From contig JAGHBF010000114.1 of NCBI GenBank assembly GCA_021161165.1, forward strand, positions 1-37,162: a stretch of DNA of 37,162 nt, read 5' to 3'. Under the pieces are notes generated by a model, which was given only the letters and a program-made list of their open reading frames with translations, made no database searches and was not told the DNA's origin. Every line of letters begins with the position of its first letter. Position 1 is the first letter of the stretch. Below, piece by piece: positions 23,821 to 31,126 of the stretch. The stretch is from Candidatus Aminicenantota bacterium (GTDB lineage Bacteria > Acidobacteriota > Aminicenantia > S016-38). The position numbers and the translations under genes are program-made.

Positions 23821-24899
23821 GAAGGTATTCCCTCATTTTTATATTGATTATAGTGCTCGTCTGGATGCTGGTGGGTTTTCTTTTTGTTGTTCAGATAAGA
23901 CCCGATATTTCCCCGGAAAAACTGCGTAGTCTTAAACAGCTCTGGGGTATAGTTTCCCTTCTTTCTCTTTTGATGGTGACTCTTCTGGCGCTCCTTGCTT
24001 CCTTTGAAAGGGAGCCCAGGAGAGAGGAAGGGATGGAAGAGATTCTGGAAATGCTTTCCCGCAGAAGCAAACAGACAAGAGACCTTATTGAGGGGATTAT
24101 AAACCAGATGGAAAGCCCTGCCTTTGTTATAGAAGGGGGTAGAGTCAGCTTTCTGAACAGAGCGGCAGAGGATGTTGAAGAGCTAAAACCGGGCAGATTT
24201 GACGAAAAATCCTTGAGGGAGAGATATTTAGTTGAAAAGATAAGGATCACTCCAGGTGAACATGATGCTTTTCTTTACATTCTAAGGGATATAGAAAAGG
24301 AGAGGGAGAAAATAAGAGAGGAGGAGGAGACTAGGAGGCTTAGTTCCCTGGGAGAAATTGCCTCATTCCTCTCGCACGAAATTAAAAATTCATTATCTGT
24401 AATTTTAACCCTGTTCAAGACAGGAAAAAAGGAAGGAGTTTACGAGGAAATAGAAAGGATAAGAACCCTGGTTGATCAGTTCATGGAAGCTTCAAGGCCT
24501 TTGAAACCTGTATTGATAAGAAAGAAAATAGATAAGACATTTTTTGGAAGGTGGGAGAATATTTCTGTGGAGGGGGAAGCAGAAGCATTTGTTGACCCAT
24601 ATCTTTTGGAGCTTGTTTTTGAGAATATTTTTAAGAATTCAAAAGAAGCCGGTGCTGATAGAATTGAAGTGAAAATCGCTGAAAAAAAAGCGTCTGTTCT
24701 GGTGGAGATAAAAGATAACGGTATAGGTATAAAAAAGGAGGAGGAAGAAAAAATCTTTCTTCCTTTTTTCAGCGGAAAGGAAAATGGAAAAGGCCTTGGG
24801 CTTTTTTTTGTTAAGAAAGCCCTGCTATCAATGGGAGGCAATATAAAAGCAGTATCAGAACAGGGAGGTGCAAAATTTTTGGTAAACCTGAAAAAGTAG
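23811..24899 (+). CDS. Membrane histidine kinase, NtrB/PAS-like
   Basis: Up to 362 residues. GTG 23811 is given; GTG 23817 (GTGA overlap with the upstream stop) is equally possible. Two membrane helices lie at about 7-28 and 45-64 with almost no extracytoplasmic loop, then a short PAS-like region (about 90-165) and HisKA with the phospho-accepting His near 189 (SFLSHEIKNSLS). The HATPase domain has an N box (NIFKNSKEAGAD), DNGIGIK and GKGLGLFFVKKAL. The lack of a periplasmic domain suggests an intracellular or membrane signal. No response regulator is adjacent, so it is an orphan kinase here. It overlaps coaE by 25 nt. Confidence 0.9.
   Translation: MAVRRYSLIFILIIVLVWMLVGFLFVVQIRPDISPEKLRSLKQLWGIVSLLSLLMVTLLALLASFEREPRREEGMEEILEMLSRRSKQTRDLIEGIINQMESPAFVIEGGRVSFLNRAAEDVEELKPGRFDEKSLRERYLVEKIRITPGEHDAFLYILRDIEKEREKIREEEETRRLSSLGEIASFLSHEIKNSLSVILTLFKTGKKEGVYEEIERIRTLVDQFMEASRPLKPVLIRKKIDKTFFGRWENISVEGEAEAFVDPYLLELVFENIFKNSKEAGADRIEVKIAEKKASVLVEIKDNGIGIKKEEEEKIFLPFFSGKENGKGLGLFFVKKALLSMGGNIKAVSEQGGAKFLVNLKK
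24863..24870 (+). promoter_or_regulatory. Shine-Dalgarno that decides the coaE start
   Basis: GGGAGGTG matches the anti-Shine-Dalgarno over seven bases and ends its GGAGG core 6 nt before ATT at 24875. No NTG codon in the coaE frame lies between it and the P-loop. Confidence 0.7.
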
Positions 24900-25501
24900 T
24901 TATCTGCCTTTGTGGAGGCATTGCAACCGGTAAGACAACGGTCCTGAATGAGTGGCGAAAAATGGGCGCTAGGATTATCCGTGCGGATGAGGTTGGACAC
25001 CAGGTGCTGGAAGAGGATGATGTAAAAGAAGTTCTTGTGAAGAAATTCGGAACAGGAATTTTAACTGATGGAAAGATCGACAGAAAAAAACTTGGCAGGT
25101 TGGTATTCGGGGATAGGGAGGCTCTGAGTTTTCTCAATAAACTTACCCATCCGAGGATAAATAGAAAAATAAAGGAGATGATAGAAAAAATTGACGGACC
25201 TGTTGTTATAGAAGCGGCGATAGTTTTTGAAATGGGTCTTTACAAGCTTTGCGATTATATCGTGGCTACTTATTGCCCCAGAGAAGAACAGATGCTTAGA
25301 TTGCTGGAGAAGGGCTTCACAAGAGAAGAGGCAGAAGCAAGGCTTAGCTCTCAGATGCCTCCTGAATACTATGCGGGAAAATCCCATGTGATTATATTCA
25401 CCACAGAAAGTCCTGAAAAAACTCTGAAAGATGCCAGACAAATTTACAGGATGTTAACAAGAAAAGGGGGGAGAGTTGGGTTCCCAAAGAAGCAAAGTTG
25501 A
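24875..25501 (+). CDS. coaE: Dephospho-CoA kinase, apparent ATT start
   Basis: About 208 residues, the usual length, if started at ATT 24875. An in-frame ATG at 24962 would remove the P-loop CGGIATGKTT, which is essential for ATP binding, so it cannot be the start. The frame upstream of the P-loop opens after a TAA at 24812 and holds no ATG, GTG, TTG or CTG. The only start with a well-spaced Shine-Dalgarno is ATT. ADEVGHQVLE, GRLVFGDREALSFLNKLTHPRI and EAAIVFEMGLYKLCDYIV are CoaE landmarks. It phosphorylates dephospho-CoA in the last step of CoA synthesis. It overlaps the kinase by 25 nt and the next gene by 26 nt. Confidence 0.85.
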   Translation: MFGKPEKVVICLCGGIATGKTTVLNEWRKMGARIIRADEVGHQVLEEDDVKEVLVKKFGTGILTDGKIDRKKLGRLVFGDREALSFLNKLTHPRINRKIKEMIEKIDGPVVIEAAIVFEMGLYKLCDYIVATYCPREEQMLRLLEKGFTREEAEARLSSQMPPEYYAGKSHVIIFTTESPEKTLKDARQIYRMLTRKGGRVGFPKKQS

Positions 25502-26117
25502 AATAAAGGGCTTTGAAGCAAAGTATTATGATATTTTAATGGGATTGCTAACCTTTGGCCAGTATAACAAATGGATAAGAAGGGCTGTTAGGGGTACTGG
25601 AGTAGGGAGAGGTTTTAACGTTATTGAATTCGGTAGCGGAACAGGGGTAGCGGCATGTGAGTTTTCAAAGATAATTGGTGAAAGCGGGAGATACATAGGG
25701 TTCGACATTGGCGAAGAGATGATGGCTAAAGCAATAAAAAAATGCAGGAAAAGAAAAAATGTGGAATTTGCAAAGGAAAGAATAGAACATCCGATTAGAG
25801 TTCCCTTTAAAGCAGATATTGTTTTTATGTCCTTCGTTATGCATGGACTTGAAAATCAGGATAAGGAAAAAGTTATAAAAAATGCTTATCACAATTTAAA
25901 AGAAGGGGGGATTTTCGCAGTTTTTGATTATTCTCAGATTAAATACCAGGATGCCTCATGGTTTGCAAAGCTGCTTATTTGGAAGCTGGAGTGTCCTCTT
26001 GCAGGTGAATTTGCTGAGATGAATTTTCCTGAATTCGTTAAAAACTATGGTTTTGAATATTCGAAAGTGAAAAAATACTTCAGGGGATTGTTTTCCCTTT
26101 ACCTTTTCAGGAAATAA
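25476..26117 (+). CDS. Class I SAM-dependent methyltransferase, UbiE-like
   Basis: 213 residues if started at TTG 25476, behind AAAAGGGGGGAG in the coaE end; no earlier in-frame start is seen. The SAM-binding motif is NVIEFGSGTGVAACEFSK, followed by IGFDIGEEMMAKA (acidic residue binding the ribose) and a post-motif LKEGGIFAVFDY. The general pattern is UbiE/MenG-like but the family-specific signatures are not clear. Together with the MenA-like enzyme at 14679 a quinone role is possible; otherwise it is a generic small-molecule methyltransferase. Confidence 0.78.
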   Translation: MGSQRSKVEIKGFEAKYYDILMGLLTFGQYNKWIRRAVRGTGVGRGFNVIEFGSGTGVAACEFSKIIGESGRYIGFDIGEEMMAKAIKKCRKRKNVEFAKERIEHPIRVPFKADIVFMSFVMHGLENQDKEKVIKNAYHNLKEGGIFAVFDYSQIKYQDASWFAKLLIWKLECPLAGEFAEMNFPEFVKNYGFEYSKVKKYFRGLFSLYLFRK

Positions 26118-26166
26118 TAAATTTTCTTCCCCGAGAAAAGCACAACATTTGCTGTGAAACCTCTCT

Positions 26167-26195
26167 TTGGAAAAGAAAATTTATTATGGTAAAGT
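26167..26195 (+). promoter_or_regulatory. Promoter of the UDP-glucuronate decarboxylase gene (leaderless)
   Basis: -35 TTGGAA (26167-26172), a 17-nt spacer, and -10 TAAAGT (26190-26195), then 7 nt to ATG 26203. No Shine-Dalgarno is present. The promoter also argues against an in-frame ATG at 26167, which would lie upstream of the transcription start. Confidence 0.65.
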
Positions 26196-26202
26196 GAAAT
26201 TG

Positions 26203-27150
26203 ATGAGGGTTCTAATTACAGGTGCTGCTGGCTTTATAGGTTCACATCTTGTGGAAAAATACCTTAAGGAGGGGTGGGAAGTTATAGGTCTTGACAATTT
26301 CTTGACAGGAAAGGTTGATAACATAGAAGAGTTTTTTGCTCATCCAAATTTCACCTTTATAAAATACGATGTTACCAATTTTTTATATGTTAAGGGTTCC
26401 CTTGATCTAATTCTCCATTTTGCCTGTCCTGCATCTCCCCTTCATTATATGAAGCATAAAATACATACCATGAAGGTTGATTCAATCGGGACTCTGCATG
26501 CTCTTGGCCTTGCAAAGGAGAAAAAAGCCCGATTTGTTCTCGCCTCAAGTTCTGAGGTTTATGGAGATCCTGAGATTACACCCCAGCATGAAGGTTATCG
26601 GGGAAATGTATCTCCCGTGGGTCCTCGATCTGTATACGATGAGGCAAAAAGATTTTCAGAAGCTCTTTCTATGGCTTATTACAGAGAACATGGGGTGGAC
26701 GTCAGAATAGCGAGAATTTTCAACACCTATGGAACGAAAATGGCTTTTGATGACGGAAGGGTGATACCGAATTTTCTCAAACAGGCTATTCTTGGGGAGC
26801 CGATAACCGTTTTCGGAGATGGTTCTCAAACTCGTTCTTTTTGCTATATAAAGGATATGGTTGAAGCTATTTACAAACTTTCTATAAAAGAAGGAATAGC
26901 TGGGGAAGTAGTAAACCTGGGAAATCCAGATGAGCTTACTATATTAAAGCTGGCAGAGATTATAAAAGATCTCACAGGTTCCTCTTCTGTCATAAAATTC
27001 CTTCCACTTCCTGAAGACGATCCGAAGCGTCGAAGGCCCGATATTTCCAAGGCAAAAAGATTGCTGAACTGGGAGCCAAAATATAATTTAAAAGAAGGAC
27101 TTGAGGAGGTAATTCCATGGTTCAAAAAAAGGATATTGAAAAAAGAATAG
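26203..27150 (+). CDS. UDP-glucuronate decarboxylase (UDP-xylose synthase), SDR family
   Basis: 315 residues from ATG 26203. The NAD-binding motif GAAGFIGSHL is at about 8-17. HFACPASPLHYMKHKIHTMKV has the ACPASP-HY signature of UXS enzymes. SSSEVYGDPEITPQHEGY and RSVYDEAKRFSEAL supply the catalytic Ser and YxxxK. RIFNTYGTKM, FGDGSQTRSFCYI and a C-terminal RRRPDISKAKRLLNWEPK also match. It converts UDP-glucuronate to UDP-xylose for surface glycans, which fits the glycosyltransferases nearby. It overlaps the M20 gene by 34 nt. Confidence 0.92.
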   Translation: MRVLITGAAGFIGSHLVEKYLKEGWEVIGLDNFLTGKVDNIEEFFAHPNFTFIKYDVTNFLYVKGSLDLILHFACPASPLHYMKHKIHTMKVDSIGTLHALGLAKEKKARFVLASSSEVYGDPEITPQHEGYRGNVSPVGPRSVYDEAKRFSEALSMAYYREHGVDVRIARIFNTYGTKMAFDDGRVIPNFLKQAILGEPITVFGDGSQTRSFCYIKDMVEAIYKLSIKEGIAGEVVNLGNPDELTILKLAEIIKDLTGSSSVIKFLPLPEDDPKRRRPDISKAKRLLNWEPKYNLKEGLEEVIPWFKKRILKKE

Positions 27151-28247
27151 AGGATTTGCAGGGAGAGATACTGAATTTTCTGAGAGATATAGTGGAACAT
27201 GAAAGTCCTACATCGGATAGGGAAGCAGTTAATTCCCTTGGTGAAAAGCTTAAGGAAAAGTTTATAAAGTACCTTCCTGAGGCCAAAACTTACGGAGACG
27301 AATATAGTGTATTTCTTCTGAGAAAAGGAAAGGGAAATTCAATTTTTATTTCCCATATAGATACTGTTCATCCAATAGGAACCATAAAAATTAATCCTTT
27401 CAGGAAAGAGAACGGAAAAGTTTTTGGTCCTGGAGCTCTGGATATGAAAGCAGGGGTGGTAGCCCTTTATTTCGCTATAAAAATTGTATCTGAACACGGT
27501 CTCCTTCCGGATTTTGCTTTTCTTATGAATACCGAAGAAGAAGAAGGTTCCTCACACACCCGTGATTATATGAAGAGAATTTCCCGAGATTACAAGTATT
27601 GCTTCAGCCTTGAGCCTTCCGGTCCTGATGGGAAACTTAAAACATCAAGGAAGGGTGTAATATCTCTAAAGATAAGCGTAAAGGGAAGAATGGCGCACGC
27701 TGGGCTTGCTCCTGAAAAAGGGGTCAATGCAATTGATGAATTGATAGACCAGCTTTCTGAGCTTCGGGAATGGATTTCCGTCAGAGAAGGAAGTTTTACC
27801 ATAGGAGTGATTCGTGGAGGGGAAAAGCCAAACGTGGTTCCCGGGGATGCATTTGCGCTTGTAGATATAAGGTTCGAGAAGGAAGGTTTTTCAGAGATGC
27901 TCAATGAATACATGAATAATATTTCTCCTGTAAGAAAGGGAGCCATTGTCACAATGAATTTTGAATCCTTTGTTCCTCCCCTTATACCATCACTTCAGCA
28001 GAGAAAACTCTACACAAGACTCAAAAACCTTCTTTCAGGAATTGGAGTAGAAATAGAAGAGACCCATTCTGCCGGGGGAAGCGATGCTTCGTGGTTTTCC
28101 AGATGGGGACTTGCAGCCATAGATGGGCTTGGACCTTCGGGCGAGGGGGCTCATTCTGAAAATGAGTTTCTGTATTTTGAGTCGTTAAAGCAGAGAATCC
28201 TTATATTGACATATATCCTTATGCATTTGAAGGAATTAACTCCCTGA
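27117..28247 (+). CDS. M20-family metallopeptidase (glutamate carboxypeptidase/ArgE-like)
   Basis: 376 residues. The dinuclear zinc site is visible: ISHIDTVHP (His80, Asp82), GPGALDMKAG (Asp109), NTEEEEGS (catalytic and ligand Glu near 141-142), SLEPSG (Glu166), and the late His in GEGAHSENEF. The lid domain contains KGRMAHAGLAPEKGVNA. The order matches carboxypeptidase G2-type or amino-acyl deacylase members; the substrate cannot be told. There is no signal peptide. ATG 27117 has GAGGAGGT 6 nt upstream. The 3' end overlaps the convergent glycosyltransferase by 29 nt. Confidence 0.9.
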   Translation: MVQKKDIEKRIEDLQGEILNFLRDIVEHESPTSDREAVNSLGEKLKEKFIKYLPEAKTYGDEYSVFLLRKGKGNSIFISHIDTVHPIGTIKINPFRKENGKVFGPGALDMKAGVVALYFAIKIVSEHGLLPDFAFLMNTEEEEGSSHTRDYMKRISRDYKYCFSLEPSGPDGKLKTSRKGVISLKISVKGRMAHAGLAPEKGVNAIDELIDQLSELREWISVREGSFTIGVIRGGEKPNVVPGDAFALVDIRFEKEGFSEMLNEYMNNISPVRKGAIVTMNFESFVPPLIPSLQQRKLYTRLKNLLSGIGVEIEETHSAGGSDASWFSRWGLAAIDGLGPSGEGAHSENEFLYFESLKQRILILTYILMHLKELTP

Positions 28248-29364
28248 ACAGGTTTATGTAGGCCTTTTCCATTTCTTCAACCGAGAAAATTTTTGCTCTT
28301 TTCCTTCCCTCTTCTCCCATTTTTTTGCGAATCTCCGGATTGTTTAAAAGGTAGACGACCTTTTCTGCAAATAGTTCAGGGGATGAGGGTGGAACCAGGA
28401 ATCCTGTTATACCGTCCAGAATTGCCTCTTTGTTCCCATCAATAGCAGAGGCCACAACAGGTTTTCCTGCTGCCATCGCCTCAGGAATAACTCTTGGAAG
28501 TCCCTCCCACAGGGATGTGAGGACAAAAACGTCAAATGTGGACATTATCTCTTCCACATCCTCCCTCCAGCCGGTAAATACCATTTTTTCCTTTATTCCC
28601 AATCTATAGGCAAACTCTTCTGCCTTCTTTTTTAAAACTCCTTCTCCAACCATTATGAACTGGGCTTGAATCCTATTCAGGACCTCTGCTGCCATTTTAA
28701 CAAAGTCAAGGGGTGCCTTCTGGGGTTTAAAGCAGGCAACGGTTCCAACTACAGGGAGCTCAGGGTCTGCTCCGATCTCTCTAAGTTTTTCCTCTTTTTT
28801 TACTTTGACATTTGAGAACCTCTCAAGGGCAATTCCAGAATAGACAATACGGTAATTTTTTTTATTTATTATTTTCCATTTCTGGCCTTTTTTTAAGGTT
28901 TCTTTCCCCACGGGAAGGAAATATGTTGTTATCATAGAGGTTATTCTTTCTGCAGTGAGAAGGAGTTTTCTTTTTAAAGGACTTTGCAAAGGTGTTATTC
29001 CGAATCCGTGTATTGTGTGCACCCTTACAGGAATTCCTGCAAGCCATGCCGCCCATCTGCCTATAATGCCTGCCTTTGAACTATGAGTGAAGACTGCAAT
29101 AGGTTTTTCTTTTTTCAGTATTTTGAAAATACGGTATAGGGCAATTGCATCTTTTAGGGGATTAATAGGCCTTATCATCTGTTTTACATTTATGTGAACT
29201 GTGGAAGGCAAATTGTCTGCTTCACTATCAAGATAATCTCTCACTCCTGATATAAGCAGGTTTTCATAGCCTTCTTTTGCGAGGGCTCTGCAAATTTGGA
29301 GCGCATGGATCTGTGCTCCTCCAAATTCGAGCTGGGTTATTATTGTGGCAATTTTTCCCCTCAC
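28219..29364 (-). CDS. GT4-family glycosyltransferase
   Basis: 381 residues starting at GTG 29364. The N-terminal domain has ITQLEFGGAQIHALQICRAL, typical of GT4 (GGA at the acceptor loop). The donor domain has VVGTVACFKPQKAPLDFVKMA, VFTGWREDVEEIM and SLWEGLPRVIPEAMAAGKPVVAS, with the E-x7-E motif. It is a likely cytosolic or peripheral retaining transferase for surface glycan synthesis. The start codon is 20 bp from the divergent methyltransferase start and has no Shine-Dalgarno. TAGAAT (29379-29374) ends 9 nt upstream. Confidence 0.9.
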   Translation of the reverse strand: MRGKIATIITQLEFGGAQIHALQICRALAKEGYENLLISGVRDYLDSEADNLPSTVHINVKQMIRPINPLKDAIALYRIFKILKKEKPIAVFTHSSKAGIIGRWAAWLAGIPVRVHTIHGFGITPLQSPLKRKLLLTAERITSMITTYFLPVGKETLKKGQKWKIINKKNYRIVYSGIALERFSNVKVKKEEKLREIGADPELPVVGTVACFKPQKAPLDFVKMAAEVLNRIQAQFIMVGEGVLKKKAEEFAYRLGIKEKMVFTGWREDVEEIMSTFDVFVLTSLWEGLPRVIPEAMAAGKPVVASAIDGNKEAILDGITGFLVPPSSPELFAEKVVYLLNNPEIRKKMGEEGRKRAKIFSVEEMEKAYINLFRELIPSNA

Positions 29365-29372
29365 GATGTTAA

Positions 29373-29379
29373 TATTCTA
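29373..29379. promoter_or_regulatory. Overlapping divergent -10 elements between glycosyltransferase and methyltransferase
   Basis: On the plus strand TATTCT (29373-29378) ends 6 nt before ATG 29385. On the minus strand TAGAAT (29379-29374) ends 9 nt before GTG 29364. The two -10s occupy the same DNA, so the promoters should exclude each other. The -35 elements would lie inside the opposite gene and are weak. Confidence 0.5.
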
Positions 29380-29384
29380 TCATC

Positions 29385-30140
29385 ATGGATTTGAGAGAGC
29401 AGATAACAAAAAGAAGTATTAAAAAAAGAAAGAAGTTCATCCTTGCTGAGGAAAAAATCGATGGGGACAAAACTCTGGAACTTGGATGTTCTGCTGCCGG
29501 ACTTTCAAGGATGCTTCGAAGAGGATACTGGGTGGGTTATGACCTTGATGAGGATGTTGTAAGGGAATACTCACAATATTTGAAAGTACCTGCTGTTGTG
29601 GGAAGAGAAAAACTTCCCTTCAAAGATGAAAGTTTTTCAAGCGTTCTAATGTTTGATTTCCTGGAGCATGTGGATGAAGACAGTCTTCTTCTTAGAGAGA
29701 CGAAAAGAGTACTCAAAAGAGGAGGAAGGGTAATAATCACCACCCCCAGAGCAGGCAGGCTTTTTATCATAAAATTCAGAAATTTCATAGGGCTTAGAAA
29801 GGAAGCCTATGGGCATAAGAGGGAAGGTTATACGCCTGATGAACTTATAACCATGGTGAAAAAGGAGGGATTTAAAATAAAGGAAATCTCTCTTTACTCT
29901 GGTTTTTTTGTGGAATTTCTTGAGGCCATTCAGAACGCAATTTATTTCAGGATAAGCAGAAATAAGAAAGATCGTCGTTCTGGTAATATAAGCCCTGTCC
30001 AGGAAGAAGAATTTAAAAAATTGAAAAAGCTACTATTATTTCAAAAAATTGCCTTTCCATTCTTTTTACTTGCAGATTTTATTGACAGGATTTTCAAAAC
30101 GAAAAGACATGTAATATTTCTCACAGGTGAGAAGGAATGA
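29385..30140 (+). CDS. Class I SAM-dependent methyltransferase
   Basis: 251 residues. SAM motif I is KTLELGCSAAGLSRML, then GYDLDEDVV, and MFDFLEHVDEDSLLLRE with the typical FEH/LEH motif of Methyltransf_11 proteins, and LKRGGRVIITTPRAG. The C-terminal third has a hydrophobic stretch (LLLFQKIAFPFFLLADF) that may bind membrane. The substrate is unknown; the glycosyltransferase context suggests a glycan or lipid. There is no Shine-Dalgarno, only a -10-like TATTCT at 6 nt. The next gene overlaps as ATGA. Confidence 0.83.
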   Translation: MDLREQITKRSIKKRKKFILAEEKIDGDKTLELGCSAAGLSRMLRRGYWVGYDLDEDVVREYSQYLKVPAVVGREKLPFKDESFSSVLMFDFLEHVDEDSLLLRETKRVLKRGGRVIITTPRAGRLFIIKFRNFIGLRKEAYGHKREGYTPDELITMVKKEGFKIKEISLYSGFFVEFLEAIQNAIYFRISRNKKDRRSGNISPVQEEEFKKLKKLLLFQKIAFPFFLLADFIDRIFKTKRHVIFLTGEKE

Positions 30141-30715
30141 AACTATATTTGATTAATACATATCACAGGGAAAAAGAAAAAAAGATAAAGGGATATGTAA
30201 GCTTTCTCGAAGAACTTGGCGTTTCCCCTCAGGTTCTGGATGAGGATGAACTTTACAGGGTGGATGGACCTGTGATTATTAGTGGGTCACATAAAATGGT
30301 TGGAAATGGTGAGGTCTCAGACAGGTTAAGAGAGTTTATAGAGGAATGCAGATATCCACTTCTGGGGATATGTTACGGGCACCAGGCTATGATACGTGTT
30401 TTGGGTGGAGAGGTTCAAAGGTGTAAAAAATATCATAAAGGCAGAGAGAAGATTTTTAGGCTAAAACACCATCCTCTTCTTGAAACCCTTGGGGCTGAGT
30501 TTTTTGTGGAAGAGTCCCATTATGAGTGTGTGCGAAAGGTCCCGGATGAATTTGAAGTTCTGGCTATTAGCAAAGATGAAGAAGATGGTGAAATAATAGA
30601 AGTTGTCTCCCACAGGAAAAGTTATTTATATGGGACACAGTTTCACCCTGAAAGAAGCGGTGAAAACGGTAAGATTTTGATGCAAAATTTCCTTAAACTT
30701 GCAGGATTTAGTTGA
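30137..30715 (+). CDS. Class I glutamine amidotransferase domain protein
   Basis: 192 residues forming one GATase1 domain. The nucleophile elbow GICYGHQA gives Cys79, and GTQFHPERSG gives His170 and Glu172, completing the triad. VIISGSHKMV precedes it, where PuuD/GuaA-type domains have the oxyanion loop. No synthetase domain follows, so it either works alone as a glutamyl-amide hydrolase or supplies ammonia to an unlinked partner. The closest look-alikes by motif are free-standing GMP-synthase amidotransferase subunits. It has GAGAAGGA before the ATG and overlaps the methyltransferase by 4 nt. Confidence 0.82.
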   Translation: MKLYLINTYHREKEKKIKGYVSFLEELGVSPQVLDEDELYRVDGPVIISGSHKMVGNGEVSDRLREFIEECRYPLLGICYGHQAMIRVLGGEVQRCKKYHKGREKIFRLKHHPLLETLGAEFFVEESHYECVRKVPDEFEVLAISKDEEDGEIIEVVSHRKSYLYGTQFHPERSGENGKILMQNFLKLAGFS

Positions 30716-30859
30716 AAAGTTGACCTTTTCCTTTCCTGAGATCGTAAAAACCTGTAAAAATTAATTAAATTCAGGGCTCTTCTTTTCAGTTTTAGAATAT
30801 TTTTGTTTGGTAAAAATTTTTTCGGCTTTAGTAACACACTGAAGATAAATCTGAGGTTT

Positions 30860-30890
30860 TTGCAACATTTCTAAGGGAAATTCGTTTAAT
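30860..30890 (+). promoter_or_regulatory. Possible promoter of the PspC-domain gene
   Basis: TTGCAA (30860-30865) and TTTAAT (30885-30890) are separated by a long 19-nt spacer, giving a short leader with AAAGGAGGTG. The rest of the 195-bp gap from 30716 has no ORF; a small GAAAAG/CTTTTC hairpin near its left end is the only other structure seen. Confidence 0.3.
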
Positions 30891-30910
30891 TAAGAGAAAG
30901 GAGGTGTCTT

Positions 30911-31126
30911 ATGAAAAGGCTTTACAGAAGCAGAAAGGATAGAAAAATCGGCGGTATTTGTGGAGGGCTTGGAGAATATTTCAACATTGACCCAAATCTG
31001 GTGAGACTGGCGATGGTGTTTTTGGCTCTAATAACAGCAGTGGTGCCTTTTATCCTCGCCTATGTAATAGCATGGATAATTATTCCTCTTGAGCCTGCTG
31101 AAGAAGTGAAAAAATCAGAGGGCTAA
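30911..31126 (+). CDS. PspC-domain membrane protein
   Basis: 71 residues consisting of one PspC domain. KRLYRSRKDRKIGGICGGLGEYFNIDPNLVRL is the conserved amphipathic start, followed by a hydrophobic segment of about 25-30 residues and IIPLEP. PspC proteins sense or respond to inner-membrane stress; stand-alone copies are common outside proteobacteria and their role is less clear. A strong AAAGGAGGTG lies 4 nt before the ATG. Its end overlaps the convergent kinase gene by 4 nt. Confidence 0.92.
   Translation: MKRLYRSRKDRKIGGICGGLGEYFNIDPNLVRLAMVFLALITAVVPFILAYVIAWIIIPLEPAEEVKKSEG

Noticed and set aside
24812..24900. Programmed frameshift fusing the histidine kinase to coaE
   Set aside because: The kinase ends naturally after its last HATPase motif, no slippery heptamer with a following structure is evident, and the Shine-Dalgarno before ATT 24875 explains coaE translation better.
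24476..25000. 174-residue minus-strand open frame opposite the histidine kinase/coaE junction
   Set aside because: Ser/Phe-rich antisense reading of Glu/Lys-rich genes; no ribosome site.
26118..26166. Small inverted repeats (TTTTCT/AGAAAA and CACA/TGTG) after the UbiE-like gene
   Set aside because: Short stems without a terminal T run; too weak to call a terminator.
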